A DNA stretch of 64,000 nt, from the NCBI RefSeq assembly GCF_023036475.1, contig NZ_JAJQKI010000008.1, positions 62,001-126,000 on the forward strand, read 5' to 3'. Origin of the DNA: Bacillus pinisoli (GTDB taxonomy: Bacteria; Bacillota; Bacilli; Bacillales; SA4). How positions within the stretch are numbered: position 1 is the stretch's first letter; each line of letters begins with the position of its first letter. Below the pieces are notes generated by a model. It ran no database searches and had not been told where the DNA came from. It saw only the letters and a list, made by a program, of their open reading frames with translations. This document shows positions 8,008-15,876 of the stretch, one piece after another. Position numbers and translations under genes: made by a program.

Positions 8008-8832
8008 TTACTTTGCAATAAGTACAAAACTGTTCAAGGAATGATCTTCACCGATCGTAGCATTCATGAGTTCATAATAGCTATTAACTAATGTTTGAAT
8101 CATGGGGGAAGTCTGCTGAAATTCTTTCCGAAGACTATTGGCATAACTTTTTTCCCAATGTCCATCCTGTAAATACGTCGCATCGACGGTAGTTTCTTGT
8201 GCGATGGTAAAGCCTGCATCATGAAGTTTCTGTCGAATCTGATGTTTATGAAACAGGTTTTGAATGTTCCCGTCGTTATTTACATAGTTGGAGTACAAAG
8301 CCAGAATGGAAGCTGCACAAAAATGGACACGTTGTTTCATAGAGGTGAAATCAAGATCCCATTCGGCAAAGCAGATACATGTTGCCATTGTCCGTAGCTT
8401 TTTGAAGTATTGTCGTAACTCTTCAGGGTCCTTGAAGTACCAGGAACAGTGAGATAATACCGCTATATCGAATGGTTCGCTTGGTTCAAACTTATTGAAA
8501 TCCGTTTCAAAATGGAAGGTGATGCGACTCCCTAGTTTAGAATGTTGGATTCGTTCTGTCGCTTGACCTAATGTTAACGGTGCTCCGTAGTCAGGGCTTG
8601 CCATGTCAATGGCGACAACCTGTCCGGTTTCTCCGACAGCGTCTGCAATGGCAACACTTGTATCTCCTTGGCCGCAGCCAATTTCTAATACGCGCATCCC
8701 TTTTTGAATACCGAATGATTGTACTAAAGCTAATCGATGTTGTAACTGAACTTGTTGTATTGAATCATCATTAAATAATTGATAAGTTGATAAAAATGCT
8801 TCCGTTTGAGCGTTAAGTTGAAAAGTTGTCAT
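8008..8832 (-). CDS. SAM-dependent class I methyltransferase
   Basis: This 274-residue protein has the Rossmann-fold motif VLEIGCGQGDTSVAIAD near residues 48-64, motif II VVAIDMASPD near 73-82 and a later DIAVLSHCSWYF. It therefore binds S-adenosylmethionine and methylates an unknown small molecule or macromolecule; it is not an Erm-type rRNA methylase by its motifs. A strong ggaggaacc site precedes the ATG. A leader ORF and a terminator-like hairpin lie in its 5' region, suggesting attenuation. It is divergent from the MFS gene. Confidence 0.82.
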   Translation of the reverse strand: MTTFQLNAQTEAFLSTYQLFNDDSIQQVQLQHRLALVQSFGIQKGMRVLEIGCGQGDTSVAIADAVGETGQVVAIDMASPDYGAPLTLGQATERIQHSKLGSRITFHFETDFNKFEPSEPFDIAVLSHCSWYFKDPEELRQYFKKLRTMATCICFAEWDLDFTSMKQRVHFCAASILALYSNYVNNDGNIQNLFHKHQIRQKLHDAGFTIAQETTVDATYLQDGHWEKSYANSLRKEFQQTSPMIQTLVNSYYELMNATIGEDHSLNSFVLIAK

Positions 8833-8866
8833 AATGGTTCCTCCTCATTTTAGAGTGCAAAAAAAG

Positions 8867-8923
8867 ACAACGAGAGGGACCAATCGTTATGCATGCATTA
8901 AGATATAGTCAGCCTCACGTTGT
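8867..8923 (-). promoter_or_regulatory. Attenuator-type terminator in the methyltransferase leader
   Basis: On the minus strand acaacgtgagg and cctctcgttgt pair with one mismatch and are followed by CTTTTTTTG, only 35 bases before the methyltransferase start. The 5' arm overlaps the end of a leader ORF, so translation of that ORF would control whether the hairpin forms. Confidence 0.6.
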
Positions 8924-8951
8924 GTATGATCGTAGTTATTGCTAAAACCAT
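8898..8951 (-). CDS. Putative 17-residue leader peptide
   Basis: An ATG 11 bases after an aggag site opens 17 codons (MVLAITTIIHNVRLTIS) and stops at TAA. Codons 9-14 form the 5' arm of the terminator hairpin at 8867-8923. This layout is that of ribosome-controlled attenuators upstream of antibiotic-response genes in Firmicutes. The peptide itself is hypothetical. Confidence 0.4.
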   Translation of the reverse strand: MVLAITTIIHNVRLTIS

Positions 8952-9113
8952 CAATTCATCGACTCCTCATTTTAAGTTACACTTATTTAAGCATGAATAG
9001 GTAGGGATGTAAATGTACTTGGCCTAATTGCTAGACATCCACAATTCTATTTCCAAAAGGTGTAAAATAACGTATAATTCTTGTGGGCTTATACTACAGC
9101 GAAGAGGTAGATC

Positions 9114-10403
9114 ATGAGATTACGAGATTGGGATGTAAATTTAAAAGTAAGGTTATACGGAGAGTTTTTTGTAAATGTGTTGTTTTGGATGTTCTTCCCG
9201 TTTATGGCGATTTATTTTTCGGATGAATTCGGAAAAGACAAGGCTGGATTGTTATTGATTTTGTCCCAGGTGTTTGGGGTCCTCGCGAACTTAGTAGGGG
9301 GCTATTGTGCGGACCACTTTGGACGAAAGAAAATGATGGTCATTTCTACGTATGGACAGGGTATTTTCTTTGTCATTTTTGCCTTTGCCAATTCCGTATG
9401 GTTGGAGTCAGCATGGTTAAGTTTTATTTGTTTTACAGTAGTTGGAGTGTTCGGGTCTTTCTACTGGCCAGCGAGTCAAGCCATGGTGGCGGATGTTGTG
9501 GCGGAAAAACACCGAAACTCCGTGTTTGCGATTTTTTATACAGGAATTAATATAGCGGTTGTCATCGGGCCGATTGTTGGAGGTATATTCTTCTTTGAGC
9601 ACCGTTTTGAATTATTGATGACAGCGGGTGTCACAAGCTTTGTCATCGGATTCATTTTACAAAAGATGGTGAGCGAAACCGCACCGATGCTGCAAGATCA
9701 GGCGGTAAAGAAAACAGAGAAAGAAACATGGGTAGGTGCCATCACAAAGCAGGTGGCAGACTACAAAATTATTGTGCAAGATAAGATCTTTCTATTATTT
9801 ATCGTTGCAGGTGTGCTGTCTTCGCAGACCTTTATGCAGTTAGATTTACTAATGGCTGTTTATACGAAAGAGTTAGTGCCGCTTCAAACGTTTCTTGCAT
9901 TCGGAGACTGGAAGCTTGAGCTAGGTGGGGAGAAAGCATTCGGTCTTATTGTTGCGTTTAACGGCTTTATGGTGGCGTTATTAACGGTATATATTACAAG
10001 GCAGGTTGATAAATATAGAGAACGAGACGTGTTTATTGCATCGTCCATTCTTTATGGAATTAGTATTTTACTGTTCGGACAAACGAGTGTACTTTGGATT
10101 TTACTGGGGGCTATGGCGATTTTCACGATGGCTGAAATTATGGTCGTCGGAATTCAGCAGAGCTTCGTCACGAAAATCGCACCTGAACATATGAGAGGAC
10201 AGTACTTTGCAGCTGCTAGTCTTCGGTTTACAATCGGTCGTACTTTTGCTCCAATCTCCATCTCTCTTTCGATGTGGATTGGGTATGAGTGGACGTTTGT
10301 GATGTTGACGGTTCTTTGCCTCATTAGCGCGCTGATTTATTTTGGTATGTATCAATTGTTTGAGAAGCAGGAAAAGCAAGTAATGAAAAAAGTGATTGTT
10401 TAG
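9114..10403 (+). CDS. MFS transporter, drug-exporter type
   Basis: The 429-residue protein has about 12 hydrophobic helices and the MFS signature between helices 2 and 3 (GGYCADHFGRKKMMV near residues 62-76). A longer loop near residues 180-215 separates the two halves. It resembles the MDR family of MFS exporters; the substrate is unknown. A gaagaggtagatc site precedes the ATG. A terminator follows. Confidence 0.85.
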   Translation: MRLRDWDVNLKVRLYGEFFVNVLFWMFFPFMAIYFSDEFGKDKAGLLLILSQVFGVLANLVGGYCADHFGRKKMMVISTYGQGIFFVIFAFANSVWLESAWLSFICFTVVGVFGSFYWPASQAMVADVVAEKHRNSVFAIFYTGINIAVVIGPIVGGIFFFEHRFELLMTAGVTSFVIGFILQKMVSETAPMLQDQAVKKTEKETWVGAITKQVADYKIIVQDKIFLLFIVAGVLSSQTFMQLDLLMAVYTKELVPLQTFLAFGDWKLELGGEKAFGLIVAFNGFMVALLTVYITRQVDKYRERDVFIASSILYGISILLFGQTSVLWILLGAMAIFTMAEIMVVGIQQSFVTKIAPEHMRGQYFAAASLRFTIGRTFAPISISLSMWIGYEWTFVMLTVLCLISALIYFGMYQLFEKQEKQVMKKVIV

Positions 10404-10404
10404 G

Positions 10405-10434
10405 ATAGTCTCCGTTTTGGGGGCTATTTTTTTA
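10405..10434 (+). terminator. Terminator of the MFS gene
   Basis: atagtctcc and gggggctat pair around gtttt and are followed by TTTTTTT. Confidence 0.75.
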
Positions 10435-10514
10435 TATAAAAGCTTGCATGAAAGAGTTTATGAGAATCATAGAATGGTAGTAGGTAGATGATAGAAATGG
10501 AAAGGAGTGTAGAG

Positions 10515-11555
10515 ATGAGCTTTCATGCAGAAAAAATAGAATTGGAAGATGCCTTAGAAGCGATCGAATATTATTACAATAAAGGTTGGACAGATGGCCT
10601 ACCGGTTGTACCTCCGACAGAAGAAAAAATACTAGCGATGTTAAAGAGTGTAAACATGACATCGGATACAGTCGTTGGTTCCATTCCTGAGAGAGGTCGA
10701 GTGTTTACAGCAGAAATAGTGGCCATTAATGCGGTGATGGCGGGCTGTTTACCGGGTTATTTTCCTGTTGTCATGGCAGCCGTACAAGCTATGACGGATC
10801 CGAAGTTTGGCTTACATGGTCCAACAGCTAGTACACATGGTGCGTCTATTATGATTATTGTAAATGGTCCAATCGCTAGTCAGATTGGGATGAATAGTGG
10901 AGGTAACGCTTTTGGTGGGAGTAATCGTGCGAATGCTACCATCGGTCGAGCGATACGGCTTTTATTAATCAATGCTGGTGGGGCACCTGAGTTTGATCGT
11001 GCAACTTTGGGTCACCCAGGCAAAATCAGTTTTTGTTTTGCAGAGAAGGAAACGGAATGGACACCTCTACATGTACAACGTGGTTTTCAAAAACATGATA
11101 GTACCGTCACTGTTTTTGCTTGTGAGGGACCGAATCAATTCCAGAATCATAGTGCGTTACATGCTGAGAATATATTACGAACACTTGCCGACCGGATGAC
11201 GGCACTTGGTACGTTTAATATGGGAAGTGACACCGAGATGGCGGTTACCATTTCTCCAGAACATTATCGAGATCTACATGGACAAGGATGGACAAAGGAA
11301 ACCATTCAAGAATTTCTATGTAAACATGCTAAAAGATCGGTTGCTGATTTGAAGGCGGGAGGGCTAATTGAAGCCCCGATTGAAGAGGCGGACCATCGTA
11401 TGTTTAAGCATGCCGTATCAGCACCAGATCAAATTTTACTAACCGTAGCAGGAGGAGAAGCAGGGCGATTTTCTGCTTGTATGCCTGGTTGGTTTAGCTC
11501 CAAGCAATGTCAAGCCATTACGAAATCGATTAGTGTTGCAACAGGCTTTACATGA
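10515..11555 (+). CDS. Conserved partner of the UGSC selenoprotein
   Basis: From the ATG at 10515 (aaaggag site) this is a 346-residue soluble protein; an in-frame ATG at 10488 has no site. I do not know a named function. It contains WTDGLPVVPPTE near residue 22, glycine-rich GPTASTHGAS and NSGGNAFGGSNRAN segments, and several cysteines. It lies 66 bases before the UGSC gene, and the pair is likely an operon. The stop is TGA followed by GCA GAT TGT TAA and then a hairpin, so a C-terminal Sec-x-x-Cys extension is possible (see findings). Confidence 0.75.
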   Translation: MSFHAEKIELEDALEAIEYYYNKGWTDGLPVVPPTEEKILAMLKSVNMTSDTVVGSIPERGRVFTAEIVAINAVMAGCLPGYFPVVMAAVQAMTDPKFGLHGPTASTHGASIMIIVNGPIASQIGMNSGGNAFGGSNRANATIGRAIRLLLINAGGAPEFDRATLGHPGKISFCFAEKETEWTPLHVQRGFQKHDSTVTVFACEGPNQFQNHSALHAENILRTLADRMTALGTFNMGSDTEMAVTISPEHYRDLHGQGWTKETIQEFLCKHAKRSVADLKAGGLIEAPIEEADHRMFKHAVSAPDQILLTVAGGEAGRFSACMPGWFSSKQCQAITKSISVATGFT

Positions 11556-11571
11556 GCAGATTGTTAAATAG

Positions 11572-11590
11572 GACCAATAGTTTATTGGTC
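11572..11590 (+). other. 8-bp hairpin between partner and UGSC gene
   Basis: gaccaata and tattggtc pair perfectly around gtt. No T-tract follows, so it is not an ordinary terminator. It starts 16 bases after the TGA of the upstream gene. Confidence 0.5.
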
Positions 11591-11621
11591 ATAACGATAA
11601 TAAAATAAAAGAGGTGAAAGC

Positions 11622-12167
11622 ATGGGGATTAGCGTTTTCAACCCTACGAGTGGCCCAAGTATAAAGCAGGTAAAGATGGCACAAAGAGGCAAATCACTAG
11701 AAGGAAGTATTGTCGCATTAATTGATAACGGTAAGAAAAATTCTGATCGAGTATTGCTTGCGATCGGAGAAAAACTTAAGCAACAATTTCAGGTAAAGGA
11801 AGTTTTTATTCATAAAAAAGCTTCATTTTCGCACCCGGTAGAGGAAGCGGAAGCAGAAATGTTAGCCAAAAAGTGCGATTTTATCATATCGGGTATTGGG
11901 GACTGAGGTTCCTGTAGCTCGGGCAGTTTGCTCGATGGAATTGTAATGGAAAAGGAGGGGATTCCAACAGCAGTAGTGAATACAGAACCTTTTATTTCTT
12001 CAAGTAAAGCAATGGCCGTTGCACATGGTATTCCTGATTATCCTTTTGTGATCATTCCGCACCCTATTGCGACGACTGAAGCAGTGCAGCTGAACAAGTG
12101 GGCAGAACAAACGATTGAAGAGGTAGTAGAAATACTAGTAACTGGTAATCAATTAAAAACTGTATAA
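11622..12167 (+). CDS. UGSC-motif selenoprotein, UGA = Sec95
   Basis: The frame opened by the ATG at 11622 (gaggtg site) meets a TGA at 11904-11906 and continues without change to 12167, giving 181 residues. The segment around it reads GIGDUGSCSSGS, which is exactly the UGSC motif of the known UGSC selenoprotein family, where other members have Cys. The N-terminal half has the ILxxPTSGP-like opening (VFNPTSGPS). A hairpin at 11919-11935 fits a SECIS. Gene finders would split it into two ORFs. The activity is unknown; a thiol/selenol redox role is inferred. Confidence 0.9.
11919..11935 (+). promoter_or_regulatory. Candidate SECIS of the UGSC gene
   Basis: tcgggc pairs with gctcga (one G-U) around agttt. 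The loop starts 18 bases after the UGA, close to the spacing in E. coli fdhF. This is a hand fold. Confidence 0.6.
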
Positions 12168-12375
12168 AAATAATAAAGTACGATATTTGCACTCTTTTTT
12201 TGTCGTTTTTTATGAAGTCATGTTCCTCAAAAGAACATATAATAAATAGTAGAATAGTACCTTGAAGTGAACTAATATGACAAAATTTTTGTGTTTTCTA
12301 TTACTATTACCCTCAATTATCAGAAAAATATGACAAAATAACTACAAAATTTGTTGTCGAAAATAAGTAATTAGA

Positions 12376-12405
12376 TTGATTTTACCTAACTGAAAGTCAT
12401 ATTAA
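12376..12405 (+). promoter_or_regulatory. Possible promoter of the riboswitch-Tad transcript
   Basis: TTGATT and TATTAA are separated by 18 bases, and the expected start would lie just before the riboswitch. The match to the sigma-A consensus is only moderate. Confidence 0.35.
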
Positions 12406-12442
12406 TATATAAGTAAGAGATCAGACGGAAATCAAGACGCTG

Positions 12443-12539
12443 AATCTCGATAAAGGCAAAACTGGTGAAAGCCAGTGACGCAAAGCTAAAGGGGCTAAGG
12501 TGTGAGATTCACACTAAGCCAGCCAGTTACCGAAAGATT
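12443..12539 (+). promoter_or_regulatory. Cyclic-di-GMP-I (GEMM) riboswitch
   Basis: The sequence has the conserved GEMM-I parts in order: AAAGGCAAAACTGG, the GAAA tetraloop, CAGTGACGCAAAGC, GGGGCTAAGG, a variable P3 hairpin, and AGCCAGCCAGTTACCGAA. P1 can form from AATCT (12443) and AGATT (12535). It precedes a terminator and the DUF192-Flp-Tad genes, so it should couple pilus expression to cyclic-di-GMP. Confidence 0.93.
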
Positions 12540-12557
12540 TGGGCGTTTTTTTTGTAC

Positions 12558-12600
12558 CTACAAAACCCCTCCTTTCGGTAAAGGCGGGGTTTTTTTGTAG
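12558..12600 (+). terminator. Expression-platform terminator of the c-di-GMP riboswitch
   Basis: ctacaaaacccc/ggggttttttgtag enclose ccttt/aaagg around cggt, followed by the T-tract. The loop region ctttcggtaa (12572-12581) is perfectly complementary to ttaccgaaag (12527-12536) at the 3' edge of the aptamer, which gives an antiterminator alternative. Confidence 0.85.
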
Positions 12601-12822
12601 GCTCTTTTCTAAAACTTTGTTGCTTTTTTGACCTACCTTATCTGAAGTTAAGCTTATTCTAAACAATAAAATGAAGTATTTATCGTTTAGAAAAGAGCAA
12701 CTTTCTAGATAGAAAGTAGAAGTCATTAAACTAGTATGTAAAAATCCGGCTTTTGGGATTTTTACGAAAGCAACAATTTATGCGGAAAAAGCCTTTCTAT
12801 ATCACATGGAGGTGAGAGTAGA
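12601..12822. other. Leader between riboswitch and DUF192 gene
   Basis: A 13-bp inverted repeat joins gctcttttctaaa (12601) with tttagaaaagagc (12688). A second hairpin pairs aaaaatcc with ggattttt at 12740-12763. No gene is seen. Their role is unknown; they may protect the transcript or form extra control. Confidence 0.4.
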
Positions 12823-13170
12823 ATGAAGTTGTTCAACCAGAGCAATAATGAGGAACTAGCTGCCGAAGTAGGTAGGGCGTATTCTTTTTTTAAGCGCTTA
12901 CAAGGGCTCATGTTCTCTAAGGAATTGCCACAAGGTTGCGGTCTTCATCTGAAACCCTGTCAGTCGATTCATACGTATTTCATGAACTATCCAATCGATG
13001 TGGTGTTTGTGAACCAACAACTTGAAGTAGTTGGGATTGTTGAATCGATTTCACCGAGTAAGGCTACCAAGGTATATCGTTCTGCTAAGTCCGTGTTTGA
13101 ATTACCAGCAGGAACGGTAAGCAGAACCAACACTAACATTGGAGATGTGTTAGTGATCAAAGAGTCGTAG
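12823..13170 (+). CDS. DUF192 family protein
   Basis: The 115 residues match DUF192, with RLQGLMFSKELP near residue 25, the cysteine-containing GCGLHLKPCQSIHTYFMNYPIDVVFV near 38-64 and VFELPAGT near 88. The family is small and of unknown function. A ggaggtgag site precedes the ATG. It is the first gene behind the c-di-GMP riboswitch and is followed by the pilin genes after 16 bases, so it probably serves or travels with the Tad system. Confidence 0.88.
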   Translation: MKLFNQSNNEELAAEVGRAYSFFKRLQGLMFSKELPQGCGLHLKPCQSIHTYFMNYPIDVVFVNQQLEVVGIVESISPSKATKVYRSAKSVFELPAGTVSRTNTNIGDVLVIKES

Positions 13171-13186
13171 GAAAAGAGGAGGAGCT

Positions 13187-13378
13187 ATGAACAAGGTAAA
13201 AGGTTTGTTAACAGAAGAACAAGGTCAGGGAATGACAGAGTACGGTTTAGTATTAGGGATCATTGCGGTAGCGGTAGTAGGATTCTTAGTTACACTACGT
13301 GGAGAAATTACAGCGATGTTCCAAGATGCCTTAACGACAGTACAAACAAGAGCAACTGGAGACGGTTCAGGAAATTAA
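13187..13378 (+). CDS. flp: Flp-type pilin, copy 1
   Basis: This 63-residue protein is a type IVb Flp prepilin. The leader ends EEQG, cleavage is expected before QGMTEYG so that E and Y fall at +5 and +6, and a hydrophobic helix (LVLGIIAVAVVGFLV) follows. It has a strong gaggaggagct site. It differs from copies 2 and 3 mainly after residue 45 (ALTTVQTRA). Confidence 0.93.
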   Translation: MNKVKGLLTEEQGQGMTEYGLVLGIIAVAVVGFLVTLRGEITAMFQDALTTVQTRATGDGSGN

Positions 13379-13409
13379 TAAATTATAAAAAAACAATAAA
13401 GGGAGATGG

Positions 13410-13610
13410 ATGAAGATGATGAACAAATTAAAAGGTTTAGTAACAGAAGAACAAGGTCAAGGGATGACAGAATACGGACTAGTATTAGGGATTATTGCGG
13501 TAGCGGTAGTAGGATTCTTAGTAACATTACGTGGTGAAATTACAGCGATGTTCCAAGATGCTGTTACATCTGTACAAGGACGCCAAACAGGAGACGGTTC
13601 AGGTAACTAA
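13410..13610 (+). CDS. flp: Flp-type pilin, copy 2
   Basis: This is nearly identical to copy 3 and has the same EEQG/QGMTEYG cleavage site and helix. The tail is DAVTSVQGRQTGDGSGN. A start at 13410 lies 5 bases after aagggag; the ATG at 13416 is also possible. Pilins of this type are processed by the A24 peptidase encoded at 14043 and assembled by TadA/B/C. Confidence 0.92.
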   Translation: MKMMNKLKGLVTEEQGQGMTEYGLVLGIIAVAVVGFLVTLRGEITAMFQDAVTSVQGRQTGDGSGN

Positions 13611-13652
13611 TAGAGAGTTTATCTTAACTAAAATATAAAGGAGCGAATGATC

Positions 13653-13847
13653 ATGATGAACAAATTAAAAGGTTTAGTAACGGAAGAACAAGGTCAAGGG
13701 ATGACAGAATACGGACTAGTATTAGGAATTATTGCGGTAGCAGTAGTAGGATTCTTAGTAACATTACGTGGTGAAATTACAGCGATGTTCCAAGATGCTG
13801 TGACAGCTGTACAAGGTCGTCAAACTGGAGACGGATCAGGTAACTAA
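13653..13847 (+). CDS. flp: Flp-type pilin, copy 3
   Basis: The product (64 residues from the ATG at 13653) differs from copy 2 by a single residue (A for S in DAVTAVQ). The start at 13653 is chosen because aaggag lies 9 bases upstream, against 3 for the in-frame ATG at 13647. The three copies look like recent tandem duplication. Confidence 0.92.
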   Translation: MMNKLKGLVTEEQGQGMTEYGLVLGIIAVAVVGFLVTLRGEITAMFQDAVTAVQGRQTGDGSGN

Positions 13848-13961
13848 AAGGTAAATCGGCTCGACTAGTAGGTTTGAGGAAATTGCTATTATACTTAATT
13901 ATTATTACATGATCTCTTATCTCTACTATTCTATGAGTCCAATGAAAATGAATGTTCTGAC

Positions 13962-13998
13962 ACAGCCCCATACGTAATAGTACGTGGGGCTGTTTTTG
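13962..13998 (+). terminator. Terminator after the pilin genes
   Basis: acagcccc and ggggctgt form the base of a hairpin with an inner tacgta/tacgt pairing, followed by TTTTTG. It would give high pilin and lower machinery mRNA through partial read-through. Confidence 0.88.
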
Positions 13999-14042
13999 TA
14001 AGTACCTAGTAGTTATTTCTTACAAGAAAGGTGGGATACTTC

Positions 14043-14558
14043 GTGGTGTTAAATATCCTCCTCCTCATCGTTTTACTTATTTGTTTAATAACGGATCTTA
14101 AAAATAGAAAAATCTACAATAACGTTATTTTCCCGTCGCTCTTATTAACGTTTATTCTTCATTTTATATTTGATGGATGGTCCGGTTTAGGATTCTCCTT
14201 ACTAGGGTTTATTGTCGGTTTTTCCATTTTACTCATTCCCTACTTTTTAGGTGGGATGGGGGCTGGAGATGTAAAACTATTAGCCCTTATTGGTGCAATA
14301 AAGGGCATGCAGTTTGTGTTGATCACGTCTGTTTATATGGCTTTATTGGGAGGAGTCATCGCGCTCTTTGTCTTATTTTTTAGAAAAGGTGCTTTTCAAA
14401 GAATTAAGTCAATCTTCTATACGATGTCGTGCTTCAGGTCCGGTGTGAAGTTACCTTTATTTTTGGATAAAGAAGGGTTGAAAGCGACTTATCCGTATGG
14501 TGTAGCCATTACCGGTGGTGCGCTGCTCAGTCTCTTTTATAAAGGTTGGATTTTATGA
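14043..14558 (+). CDS. tadV: A24 prepilin peptidase (TadV/CpaA type)
   Basis: This 171-residue protein has about six membrane helices and both catalytic aspartates of the A24 family: TDLKNRKIYN near residue 18 and GMGAGDVKLLALIGA near residue 73. It cleaves the leader of Flp prepilins and pseudopilins at the membrane. The GTG at 14043 fits the aaaggtgg site; 14031 would overlap it. It overlaps TadE by 4 bases. Confidence 0.92.
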   Translation: MVLNILLLIVLLICLITDLKNRKIYNNVIFPSLLLTFILHFIFDGWSGLGFSLLGFIVGFSILLIPYFLGGMGAGDVKLLALIGAIKGMQFVLITSVYMALLGGVIALFVLFFRKGAFQRIKSIFYTMSCFRSGVKLPLFLDKEGLKATYPYGVAITGGALLSLFYKGWIL

Positions 14559-14941
14559 TGATGAAAGATCAAAAAGGACAATCCTTGGTAGAAATGGCAC
14601 TGTTACTACCAGTATTGCTACTTATCTTAGTGGGAATTATCGATGTTGGAAGAGTGCTATATTCCTATTCTCATCTTCATCTTGCTACTCAAGAGACGGT
14701 TAGATTAGCAGGGTTAGGTAAGTCGGATCAGGAAATTACTCAATTTGCTAGAGATTATCTTCATATAGGTGACGCTTCTACCTTACAAGTAACGATTACA
14801 CCGAACGAGCAAAACCGGAGTTCAGGTGAGTATGTATCGGTTACTTTACACTATCCGTTGCAGTTGCTAACACCTATTATTTCTAAAATCATTCCGAGTC
14901 CAGTCCAGCTACAAGCAGATTCAACGATTCGGGTGGAATGA
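14555..14941 (+). CDS. tadE: TadE-like pseudopilin
   Basis: This 128-residue protein has KGQSLVEMALLLPVLLLILVG, a type IV prepilin-like start with Glu at +5 after the glycine and a single helix, followed by an extracytoplasmic domain. It overlaps the peptidase gene as ATGA and has aaagg upstream. In Tad systems such pseudopilins help initiate the pilus. Confidence 0.9.
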   Translation: MMMKDQKGQSLVEMALLLPVLLLILVGIIDVGRVLYSYSHLHLATQETVRLAGLGKSDQEITQFARDYLHIGDASTLQVTITPNEQNRSSGEYVSVTLHYPLQLLTPIISKIIPSPVQLQADSTIRVE

Positions 14942-14950
14942 GGTAAATCT

Positions 14951-15868
14951 ATGATTGAAAAAATAAAGAAATTACGAGATCACGAGAATGGTAATGCCAT
15001 TGTGCTAATGACGATTGCCCTTCTTGTTTTAATGACCATGGCAGGCTTAGTAATCGATGGTGGTAAACTATTTGTCACGAAAAGCCATCTTCAAAAGACA
15101 GCAAATGCCTCTGTGTTATCAGGTGCTCAAAAGCTAGCAGAAGGTGAACAGAGTGTCACGCATGTCGTCCATGACGTCTTACAGTTTCATAACGAAGAAC
15201 AGAGCTTACAAAACATTTTCGTCGAAGAAAATCGTTTAGTAAGAGTGGAGTTAAATAAAGAGATGCCCTTATCTTTTTCTACCTTGTTTGGAATGGAATC
15301 CAGTCCTGTCCATGCAACTGCTGCTGCTGAAATTGGGACAATGGGGAAGGCAAGTGGAGCGGTACCGATTGGCATTGATGAGAGGTTTCAGCTTGAATTT
15401 TTTAAAGAGTATGAGCTAAAAACCGATACGAATGGCAGTGATACTGGCTGGTTTGGAATCTTGTCATTAGGTGGACCGGGTGCTGATACGTATTATGAAA
15501 ATTTTATGAACGGGTATGATGCGGAAATTCAAGTAGGTGATATTATTCCTACTGAAACGGGTAATGTGGCCGGTAAAACAAGGGCAGCCATTAAAGCTAG
15601 AATAGACAATTGTCCCTATCCATTAGAAGAGGCTATTGATAAAAAGTGTTCTAGAATTATTTTAATTCCGGTTTATCAACCAGTATCCGTAAAATCCAAC
15701 CAAATTAAAGAAGTAAAGGTTCGGGGATTTGCTTACTTTTACTTAACGAAACCGGCATCAAGTAAAGATACGTCGGTCCATGGCATGTTTATTGAACTAA
15801 CAGGACCCGGGACGATTGATCCAAGTGCTGTAAATAGAGGCGCATATAGCATAAGACTAACTGAGTAG
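14951..15868 (+). CDS. tadG: TadG-like pilus assembly protein
   Basis: The 305-residue protein has one N-terminal helix after NGNAIVLMTIALLVLMTMAG, then VIDGGKLFVTKSHLQKTANASVLSGA, the hallmark of the Tad domain of TadG. The glutamate at +5 is absent. The remainder is an extracytoplasmic domain. It follows tadE after 9 bases. Confidence 0.87.
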   Translation: MIEKIKKLRDHENGNAIVLMTIALLVLMTMAGLVIDGGKLFVTKSHLQKTANASVLSGAQKLAEGEQSVTHVVHDVLQFHNEEQSLQNIFVEENRLVRVELNKEMPLSFSTLFGMESSPVHATAAAEIGTMGKASGAVPIGIDERFQLEFFKEYELKTDTNGSDTGWFGILSLGGPGADTYYENFMNGYDAEIQVGDIIPTETGNVAGKTRAAIKARIDNCPYPLEEAIDKKCSRIILIPVYQPVSVKSNQIKEVKVRGFAYFYLTKPASSKDTSVHGMFIELTGPGTIDPSAVNRGAYSIRLTE

Positions 15869-15876
15869 GTGAATAT

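Noticed and set aside
8008..8832. Erm-type rRNA methylase, suggested by the leader peptide
   Set aside because: The motifs are those of a small-molecule class I methyltransferase and the NxPF/Y motif of Erm enzymes is not seen.
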